DNA of 6,597 nt from an uncultured Acetatifactor sp. (GTDB lineage Bacteria; Bacillota; Clostridia; Lachnospirales; Lachnospiraceae). Of the stretch, positions 5,954 through 6,597 are shown one piece after another. Made by a program: the position numbers and the translations under genes. Below the pieces are notes generated by a model that was not told the origin of the DNA, did no database searches, and saw only the letters and a program-made list of their open reading frames with translations. The stretch's first letter is position 1. Each line of letters opens with the position of its first letter. The stretch is from contig CANQSE010000114.1 of assembly GCA_947626405.1 (NCBI GenBank), positions 1 to 6,597 of the forward strand, given 5' to 3'.

Positions 5954-6445
5954 GTGAAAAAGTGGTTTTTTGTTATTTTGATTGTAATTCTTTTCTTTGG
6001 CAGCATGACGGTTTCACAGGCGTCGGGGGAAACTATAACGCAGGATTCTGAGGAAAACAGCGGAAATATTACGGTTGACTATAATGCGGGAGTGACCTAT
6101 ACCTTGACAATCCCTGCCAGCGTATCGTTTTCGGACACGGAAACACAGGTCGAACGGTCGCTTCAGGTAAGTAATGTGGTGCTAAATGAGGGAAGCAGCC
6201 TGAATGTAAATCTTGCAAGCGCCAACGATTTTAAAATGATGCACGGCGACGGGTATATTGAATACCGGCTTATGATTAATTATAACGACGTCCCCGAAGG
6301 AAATAATCATACGATACTGACTGTTCCTGCCGGAGAAAAAACAGGCTGGGTAATTCTCCATTTTGCCACAGATCTGCAGAAGGATCATATCACGTATGCG
6401 GGAAATTACACCGATACGCTTACATTCACCGTTTCCATTAATTGA
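5954..6445 (+). CDS. Small secreted beta-rich surface protein, function unknown
   Basis: This is a 163-residue exported protein. I chose GTG 5954 rather than the in-frame GTG at 5945 because AGAGGTGAT (5941-5949) is a good ribosome binding site for 5954, whereas the 5945 codon lies inside it. The result begins MKKWFF and has a clear signal peptide: hydrophobic residues 4-20 and a likely signal peptidase I site after S-Q-A (21-23). The mature part has no cysteine and alternates in beta-strand fashion: YTLTIPASVSFSD (49-61), SLNVNLAS (82-89), GWVILHFA (131-138) and YAGNYTDTLTFTVSIN (148-163). The final YAG-x-YTDTLTFTV strand is typical of small clostridial surface proteins and faintly resembles WxL or pilus-like domains, though there is no W-x-L motif, LPXTG or C-terminal helix. 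It probably works with the membrane-anchored protein encoded just upstream. No enzymatic motif is visible. Confidence 0.82.
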   Translation: MKKWFFVILIVILFFGSMTVSQASGETITQDSEENSGNITVDYNAGVTYTLTIPASVSFSDTETQVERSLQVSNVVLNEGSSLNVNLASANDFKMMHGDGYIEYRLMINYNDVPEGNNHTILTVPAGEKTGWVILHFATDLQKDHITYAGNYTDTLTFTVSIN

Positions 6446-6496
6446 GGAACCGCCGCTTTCACTCGCAGAGAAGCAATGGCGGACAGCGGCGGCTCC
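6446..6496. terminator. GC-rich hairpin between convergent genes
   Basis: GGAACCGCCGCT (6446-6457), immediately after the stop codon at 6445, pairs with AGCGGCGGCTCC (6485-6496) with a single mismatch. The left arm can also pair with AAGC...GGCG (6471-6481), an alternative fold. There is no T-run on either strand, so this is a probable but atypical terminator shared by the + strand gene and the - strand gene ending at 6519. Confidence 0.5.
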
Positions 6497-6518
6497 CTTA
6501 AAAACGGGAAAACTCTGT

Positions 6519-6597
6519 TTATGAGCAGGAAGCGGCGGTAGGGCCGATTTTCCTGTCCATATGTAAAATATGGTTTATCAGCCATTCGGTCAGGAAA
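6519..6597 (-). CDS. C-terminal end of a bacteriohemerythrin-like protein, cut by window edge
   Basis: On the - strand, reading from 6596 to a TAA at 6521-6519, the last 25 residues begin FLTEWLINHILHMDRKIG and end TAASCS. The pattern FL-x2-WL-x-NHI-x3-D-x-K is the typical C-terminal helix of bacteriohemerythrins, in which the His and the Asp five residues later are ligands of the di-iron oxygen-binding site. Both are present here. The usual aromatic residue after the D-x-K motif is replaced by Ile, and the tail is unusual. The rest of the gene lies beyond the window. Such proteins bind oxygen, and in anaerobes they are often suggested to help with oxygen sensing or protection. The call rests on a short match, so confidence is moderate. 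Confidence 0.62.
   Translation of the reverse strand, partial: FLTEWLINHILHMDRKIGPTAASCS

Noticed and set aside
5671..6388. - strand open frames opposite the exported-protein genes
   Set aside because: They are antisense to two genes with clear topogenic signals and good ribosome binding sites, and the translations look like shadow sequence.
6421..6597. A longer stop-free - strand frame running through the 6446-6496 hairpin
   Set aside because: It crosses the hairpin and the end of the + strand gene, and its translation is unremarkable, whereas the neighbouring frame ends at 6519 with a recognisable hemerythrin C-terminus.

Overview
The window looks like a chromosomal stretch from a low-to-mid-GC Firmicute, most likely a gut-type clostridium (Lachnospiraceae-like). 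Supporting signs are strong AGGAGG-type ribosome binding sites, frequent GTG starts, consensus sigma-A promoters, a YtrA-type GntR/ABC-2 operon, a Gram-positive style cardiolipin synthase, and small secreted beta-rich proteins of a kind common in that group. The species assignment is inference.

Layout from left to right. (1) Positions 1-1212 hold the 3' part of a secreted or surface repeat protein on the + strand. Its first ~80 visible codons are GC-rich and the rest is AT-richer and made of YD-like repeats. (2) Positions 1213-1541 are intergenic. They hold a short hairpin, a strong Rho-independent terminator, and then a consensus promoter overlapped by a 27-bp inverted repeat. (3) Positions 1542-3415 are a compact three-gene + strand operon: a GntR/YtrA-type repressor, an ABC ATPase, and an ABC-2 type permease whose start overlaps the ATPase stop by 4 bp. 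(4) A hairpin lies between the convergent ends at 3415 and 3481. (5) Positions 3481-4995 on the - strand encode cardiolipin synthase, read from a perfect-hexamer promoter near 5084-5111. (6) Positions 4996-5343 are an intergenic region between divergent genes. (7) Positions 5344-6445 on the + strand hold two genes: a membrane-anchored protein with an extracytoplasmic beta-type domain, and a small signal-peptide-bearing beta-rich protein. (8) A GC-rich hairpin follows, and at the right edge the last 25 codons of a - strand gene resemble the C-terminus of a bacteriohemerythrin.

How the genes may work together. The GntR protein probably represses its own operon through the inverted repeat and so controls a small exporter, plausibly in response to an envelope-active compound. 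Cardiolipin synthase acts on the membrane. The repeat protein and the two exported proteins are cell-surface components. The shared theme is the cell envelope, but nothing shows that the separate transcription units are functionally linked. I see no clear phage, transposon, CRISPR or tRNA features. The least explained parts are the exported pair at 5344-6445 and the composite surface protein at the left edge.
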